Assembly (NCBI GenBank): GCA_030039695.1
Contig: JASHVB010000413.1
Coordinates: forward strand, 1-8,673
DNA: 8,673 nucleotides
Direction of reading: 5' to 3'
Origin: Acetobacteraceae bacterium
GTDB taxonomy: Bacteria > Pseudomonadota > Alphaproteobacteria > Acetobacterales > Acetobacteraceae
This document shows positions 5,164 to 8,673 of this stretch, piece after piece; position 1 is the first letter of the stretch, and every line of letters starts with the position of its first letter. Position numbers and translations under genes: made by a program. The notes under the pieces are model-generated. The model had not been told where the DNA came from, searched no databases, and saw only the letters and a list, made by a program, of their open reading frames with translations.

Positions 5164-6258
5164 ATGGCTAAATTCGCTAAACCATCCGGGACCACGAGCC
5201 GCCGTCGGTTCCTTCGGTTCTCCGCGGCGTCCGGCCTCAGCGTTCCATTTGGCGCTATGGCGGCATGGCGGACAGGCCCGTCGTCGCAGTTCGATGCGTT
5301 GCTGAGCCATCCGCCGATCTGCCACGTCGCGGACTATCCCGATGCGGTAGCCCCGGGCAGTTCGCCGCGAGAAGTCAAGATCCTCTGGGGCGCCACCGGG
5401 CTCTGCCAACTGGGTTTGCCGGTCGCCGAACATCTCGGCTTCTTTGCCAAGCGCAACCTCAAGGTCGAGCTTGTCGGCTTTACCGGGGCGGCGACTGAAC
5501 TGCTGGAAGCCCTGGCGACCGGCAAGGCGGAAGCCGGAGCCGGGATGGCGTGGCAGTGGCTGAAGCCCCTCGAACAAGGGTTCGACGTGAAACTCGTGGC
5601 GGCGGTCCACGGCGGCTGCATCCGTCTCCTCACCACGCCCGGGTCGGGCATCAAGACCATTGCCGACCTGAAGGGCAAGACGGTCGGCACGTTCAACATG
5701 GGAAGCCCGGATAAGGTCTTCATGTCGGTGCTCGCGGCAAAGCACGGGGTTGATCTGGATGATATCGACTGGCGGGTCTACCCACCGGACCTGCTGGGCG
5801 TGGCGCTGCAGAAGGGCGAAATCCAGGCTTTCTCGTCGGTGGATCCGATGGCCTCGATTCTGCGTGATAGGGACCATCTCGTGGAAGTCACCAACAACCT
5901 TGCCGATGAGTTCGCTCACCGTGCCTGCTGTCTGCTCGGCATAAGTGGCAAGCTGGTTCGCGACGAGCGTCGCGTGGCAGCCGCGATCACCGCCGCGATC
6001 ATGGAGGCGCAGGGATTCGTCGCGGCCAATCCTGATGCCGCTGCCGAGATTCTTGCCAAAATCAACCACGTCGCGTCAGCCCAACAGTTCGCGGCGATGC
6101 TGCACACCGAGACGCACAATCACCACCCGGTTGATGGCGCGCTGAAACAGGAAGTCATCGCGTTCGCCCAGGACCTGAAGCAGGCCAAGGTGCTGCAGTC
6201 CAGCACCGACCCGACCGCTTTCGCCAATCAGGTCTGCGTCGACATATTCGCCGCCTGA
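5164..6258 (+). CDS. Tat-exported ABC transporter substrate-binding protein, NMT1/THI5-like (nitrate/sulfonate/taurine class)
   Basis: Periplasmic receptor, 364 residues. Start ATG 5164 has GAAAGG (5152-5157) six bases upstream, and it places a twin-arginine signal at the N-terminus: SRRRFLR at 12-18, then a hydrophobic stretch and a likely cleavage site after AMA (31-33). This indicates export of the folded protein by Tat. The mature domain starts near 70 (REVKILWGATGLCQLGLPVA, then EHLGFFAKRNLKVELVGF). It continues with TGAATELLEALATGKAEAG (107-125) and the SBP signature IKTIADLKGKTVG (163-175). The fold matches SsuA/TauA/NrtA-like proteins. It contains several Cys (53, 81, 152, 255, 256) and a His-rich segment HTETHNHHP (314-322). 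The permease gene follows after 2 nt and the ATPase gene overlaps that, so this is the receptor of that importer. The ligand is unknown: nitrate, sulfonate, thiamine-precursor and metal-linked ligands all remain possible. Confidence 0.88.
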   Translation: MAKFAKPSGTTSRRRFLRFSAASGLSVPFGAMAAWRTGPSSQFDALLSHPPICHVADYPDAVAPGSSPREVKILWGATGLCQLGLPVAEHLGFFAKRNLKVELVGFTGAATELLEALATGKAEAGAGMAWQWLKPLEQGFDVKLVAAVHGGCIRLLTTPGSGIKTIADLKGKTVGTFNMGSPDKVFMSVLAAKHGVDLDDIDWRVYPPDLLGVALQKGEIQAFSSVDPMASILRDRDHLVEVTNNLADEFAHRACCLLGISGKLVRDERRVAAAITAAIMEAQGFVAANPDAAAEILAKINHVASAQQFAAMLHTETHNHHPVDGALKQEVIAFAQDLKQAKVLQSSTDPTAFANQVCVDIFAA

Positions 6259-6260
6259 CC

Positions 6261-7268
6261 GTGCCGACCCTTGACATCGTCGAAACAACGCTTGATCGGG
6301 CCCCCGCTGGCAGCGGAGGCCCGGTCTTCCGCCGCATCTGGCGCGCCGGCGCACTGGCTTCGGTCATCTGGCTTGCCGCCGCCGGACTGACCCTCCGATG
6401 GCCGGATGCTGGTCACATAGGACCGACCGCCATTCTCGCCTCAGGAATGGCAGCCATCGGTGTTGCATCGCTCGTCGCCAGCGTCGCCAGCGGTTCTGTC
6501 GATCTCACACGGCTGTCTCGAGCGGGTCCATGGTCCATCGCTCTCGCGTTGCTCCTGGCGGGCTGGGAGTTGGTCACCGCGAAGTTCGATCTGCTGCCAC
6601 GTCCGTTCTTCGTGTCACCGCAATCGGTGATTGGGGTCTATATCGACGACTGGCAACGTCTCACCGACTGTACGCTGCATTCGCTGGCACTCCTTGTCAC
6701 CGGCTACGCGACGGGCGCGGTGCTCGGGTTCCTGTGTGGCGTGGCGATCGGTTGGTCGCGGGCCGCTAGCTACTGGATGCACCCCCTGCTTCGCTTTGTC
6801 GGTCCGGTGCCGGCGGTCGCGTGGCTGCCGATGGCGTTCTTCGTGTTCCCATCGAGCTGGAGTGCCGCAGTCTTCCTGATTGCGCTGGCAACTGGATTCC
6901 CGGTCACAATTCTGACGTGGTCCGGCATCGCCAGTGTCAACGCCGCTTACTACGATGTGGCACGTAACCTCGGTGCCGGTCCGCGGTTTCTCATTCTTAG
7001 GGTCGCCATCCCGGCGGCCCTGCCTTCGGTATTTGTCGGTCTGTTCATGGGTCTCGGCGCGTCATTCTCGGTACTGGTTGTCGCGGAGATGATGGGCGTG
7101 AGGGCGGGGCTTGGGTGGTATCTCACCTGGGCTCAGGGCTGGGCGGCTTATTCCAATATGTACGCCACGCTGTTCCTGATGGCGCTGATGTGTAGCGGCG
7201 TCATGACCCTGCTGTTTAGGCTGCGGGATCGCGTGCTGGGCTGGCAGAGAGGATTGCTGCGATGGTAG
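6261..7268 (+). CDS. ABC transporter permease (SsuC/TauC/NrtB-like) with extra N-terminal membrane segments
   Basis: Inner-membrane channel subunit, 335 residues, starting at GTG 6261 only 2 nt after the binding-protein stop, so it is probably translationally coupled; no clear own ribosome site is seen. The permease domain occupies about 110-330, with DLLPRPFFVSPQSVIGVYI, HSLALLVTGYATGAVLGFLC (140-159) and PVPAVAWLPMAFFVF (182-196). The coupling EAA loop is YDVARNLGAGPRFLILRVAI followed by PAALPSVF, around 231-258; here the family's E-A-A is D-V-A. Compared with the usual 250-280 residues there are about 70-80 extra at the N-terminus with two hydrophobic stretches (31-46 and 54-77). A further helix at 90-106 corresponds to the usual first helix. 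The reading frame is intact and shares its last 7 nt with the ATPase gene. Confidence 0.88.
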   Translation: MPTLDIVETTLDRAPAGSGGPVFRRIWRAGALASVIWLAAAGLTLRWPDAGHIGPTAILASGMAAIGVASLVASVASGSVDLTRLSRAGPWSIALALLLAGWELVTAKFDLLPRPFFVSPQSVIGVYIDDWQRLTDCTLHSLALLVTGYATGAVLGFLCGVAIGWSRAASYWMHPLLRFVGPVPAVAWLPMAFFVFPSSWSAAVFLIALATGFPVTILTWSGIASVNAAYYDVARNLGAGPRFLILRVAIPAALPSVFVGLFMGLGASFSVLVVAEMMGVRAGLGWYLTWAQGWAAYSNMYATLFLMALMCSGVMTLLFRLRDRVLGWQRGLLRW

Positions 7269-8023
7269 CGGGCAGTCAGGGATCATCCGTCGAAGTGACC
7301 GGACTGTCCCACAGCTTCGAGCTTCACGGGCAGAGGTTGTCGGTGCTCAACGGGCTCGACCTCGCGGTTGTGAGTGGCGAGTTCGTGGCCATATTGGGAC
7401 CGAGTGGCTGTGGCAAATCCACGTTGCTGCGCCTCATTGCAGGGCTCGACCGGCCGCGCTCGGGACGCATCTCCATGGGTGGGAGGCAGATCGACGCGCC
7501 TCATCCGTCCCGTATTCTGGTGTTCCAGGACCCGACGCTCTACCCCTGGCGCACCGTACGAAAGAATGTCGCCCTTGGCCTGCAAGCCCGTGGCCTGCGA
7601 CGCGAACAGAACTGGCGTATTGATGCTGCGCTCCGACAAGTCGGTCTGATGGGTTTCGACGGCGCCTATCCACATCAGCTTTCAGGCGGTATGGCGCAAC
7701 GTGCGGCACTGGCAAGAGCTCTGGTGAACGATCCATCTGTGTTGCTTATGGACGAGCCGCTAGCCAATCTCGACAGCCTGACACGGATTGCCATGCAAGC
7801 CGAACTCGTTGGCCTGTGGCAGCAGGCTGGATTCACGGCCGTCCTGGTGACGCACGATGTCGAGGAAGCGCTGTGTCTGGCAGGGCGGGTGCTCGTAATG
7901 AGCAACCGGCCCGCGCGGGTTCTCGCCGAAATCGAGGTGGACCTGCCTTATCCCCGACATCGTGCCGCCCCACGGTTCGGGGAAATGCGGCAGCGTGTGC
8001 TCGAAGCGTTGGGATTATACTAG
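7262..8023 (+). CDS. ABC transporter ATP-binding protein (SsuB/TauB/NrtD-like)
   Basis: Cytoplasmic ATPase subunit of the importer, 253 residues, a normal length for this class. ATG 7262 overlaps the permease end by 7 nt; AGAGAGGA around 7246-7253 in the permease tail gives a ribosome site. All motifs are present: Walker A GPSGCGKST (46-54), Q-loop Q89 in VFQDPTLYPW, signature LSGGMAQ (140-146), Walker B VLLMDEP (160-166, with D164 and E165), D-loop NLD (169-171) and the switch H198 in VTHDVEEA. The FQDPTLYPW block after the Q-loop is typical of the nitrate/sulfonate/taurine ATPases. The C-terminal RPARVLAEIEVDLPYPR is also typical of the class. It is the last gene of the cluster; no intrinsic terminator with a T-run follows closely. 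Confidence 0.92.
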   Translation: MVAGSQGSSVEVTGLSHSFELHGQRLSVLNGLDLAVVSGEFVAILGPSGCGKSTLLRLIAGLDRPRSGRISMGGRQIDAPHPSRILVFQDPTLYPWRTVRKNVALGLQARGLRREQNWRIDAALRQVGLMGFDGAYPHQLSGGMAQRAALARALVNDPSVLLMDEPLANLDSLTRIAMQAELVGLWQQAGFTAVLVTHDVEEALCLAGRVLVMSNRPARVLAEIEVDLPYPRHRAAPRFGEMRQRVLEALGLY

Positions 8024-8553
8024 AGGCGCAGTAATGAACTGCCAGCTAGGCGGCGTGTCCCCGTTGCGGATTTACCCGCGTCCTCCCCAGGGTTCGAGCC
8101 TGGATCAACGGACAGAGCTTTAGGGCAGCATGACGGGGACCCGGGCTGATCCGGGTGCTGCCGGCACAGGATACAGCGAAGTCGACAGTAGCATCGTTGT
8201 CCCGCTGTCGCTTGTATGGGGCTGAGTTTGTCAAGCGCTATTTCAATGGTCGAGTCCTTGCAACGTTGAACGAGCCGAAGGGAGCCTGCCTTGGTACGCG
8301 ACGATGTCGCGCTAGAACCGTGTATTCGGCTTGATCCAGGAGCTATCCATACCATGAAGCAGTAATTCGCTTCAGCGGCGACGCTCCGGCGCTCCGGGTC
8401 GGCGGTAACTCATTCTAGATTTCCTGCATCTCAGCCGCCGAGCCGCCTCTCATGTTCGCCATTTCAAGCTGCAGGTATGGAATAGCCATTGCCTGTTCTT
8501 CGCAGGCATTTTCTTATCTTCGCCACCGCTGAGCAGGGTAGGAGGCACGATCA
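8024..8553. other. Intergenic region without a supportable gene
   Basis: Neither strand shows a frame with recognisable domains. Small hairpins are present: GCAGT/ACTGC (8028-8042) just past the ATPase stop, CCAGG/CCTGG around GTTCGAG (8087-8103), and the larger structure at 8124-8162. A short minus-strand frame ending at TAG 8417-8415 reads MAIPYLQLEMANMRGGSAAE then MQEI. It looks protein-like but is only 24 residues with no ribosome site I trust, and a stop lies just upstream. The region between the ABC cluster and the IS110 relic is probably scrambled by past insertions. Confidence 0.45.
8124..8162 (+). promoter_or_regulatory. Composite hairpin downstream of the ABC cluster
   Basis: The outer stem GGCAGC (8124-8129) pairs with GCTGCC (8157-8162), and the inner stem ACCCGG (8139-8144) pairs with CCGGGT (8151-8156) around GCTGAT. 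Unpaired bases occur only on the left side (8130-8138). It could protect or end the cluster's transcript, but no T-run follows on either strand, so it is not a standard intrinsic terminator. Confidence 0.35.
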
Positions 8554-8673
8554 TCAGAACGACGCCCGGCGCAGCGAGCGCACTGCGATAGTGCGTTGCC
8601 GCACCAGGTCACGAATGGCTTCGTGTGCCGGGTCGGGGACCCAGACCGCGGTCAGGTCTCCGCCGCGGTGCGA
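8554..8673 (-). mobile_element. Truncated IS110-family transposase fragment (continues beyond window)
   Basis: Reading leftward from 8673 on the minus strand gives SHRGGDLTAVWVPDPAHEAI, RDLVRQRTIAVRSLRRASF, then stops at 8556-8554 and 8553-8551. GDLTAVWVPD.AHEA.RDLVR.R..A...LRRA is the well-known block between the N-terminal DEDD domain and the central region of IS110-family transposases. In intact copies it continues RQ.L.GFLLRHG, but here similarity stops after LRRA at an in-frame double stop. The C-terminal half is therefore missing and the element is not active from this gene. The N-terminal part would lie right of the window. Confidence 0.72.

Noticed and set aside
5068..6069. 333-codon minus-strand open frame opposite the substrate-binding protein
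   Set aside because: It is the antisense shadow of a well-supported gene; its product has no recognisable motifs and is rich in Arg, as expected for an antisense frame of GC-rich coding DNA.
8087..8103. Possible tRNA T-arm or tRNA-derived attachment site (CCAGG GTTCGAG CCTGG)
   Set aside because: The loop and stem register do not fit a canonical TTCGA T-arm with G53-C61 pairing, and no acceptor, D or anticodon arms are found on either side.

Overview
The window is GC-rich (roughly 60% or more by eye). Its gene families and two rhizobial-looking insertion sequence (IS) remnants point to an alphaproteobacterium of the Rhizobiales (Bradyrhizobium or Mesorhizobium type). This placement is inferred from gene style, not from a database search. 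The mix of intact genes, decayed genes and IS fragments looks like an accessory or island-like region.

Layout: (1) 1-906, minus strand: the first 302 residues of a major facilitator superfamily transporter that runs off the left edge. An upstream dyad (about 1023-1050) lies where a promoter would be. (2) 1051-1328: no supportable gene. (3) 1329-1656, minus strand: two abutting relics, the C-terminal tail of a transposase and a fragment of a large ATPase-type transcriptional regulator. (4) about 1777-2270: no credible protein gene. Instead there is a series of hairpin-plus-terminator units on the plus strand, three clear and one or two doubtful, that look like tandem small RNA genes. (5) 2271-3446, minus strand: an intact regulator joining an AraC-type DNA-binding domain to a TPR domain. 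(6) 3605-3928, plus strand: a frameshifted, truncated relic of a secreted cupin-type protein. (7) 4041-8023, plus strand: a four-gene cluster made of a SAM-dependent methyltransferase, a Tat-exported substrate-binding protein, an ABC permease and an ABC ATPase. (8) 8024-8553: no gene, one strong hairpin. (9) 8554-8673, minus strand: a truncated IS110-family transposase fragment running off the right edge.

The three ABC genes are packed tightly (2-nt gap, then a 7-nt overlap) and form a complete importer of the nitrate/sulfonate/taurine (SsuABC/TauABC/NrtABCD) type. The substrate cannot be read from sequence. The methyltransferase sits 67 nt upstream on the same strand and is probably co-transcribed, but a metabolic link to the imported substrate is only suggested by position. 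The AraC-TPR regulator is divergent from this cluster, separated by the dead cupin gene, and is the obvious local candidate to control one or both.

The most interesting unexplained signal is the tandem small-RNA-like array between about 1777 and 2085. Two of its units have similar promoter-like blocks, and all have a hairpin followed by a GC-rich hairpin and a T-run. Unit 3 exposes CCTCC-type (anti-Shine-Dalgarno) segments.
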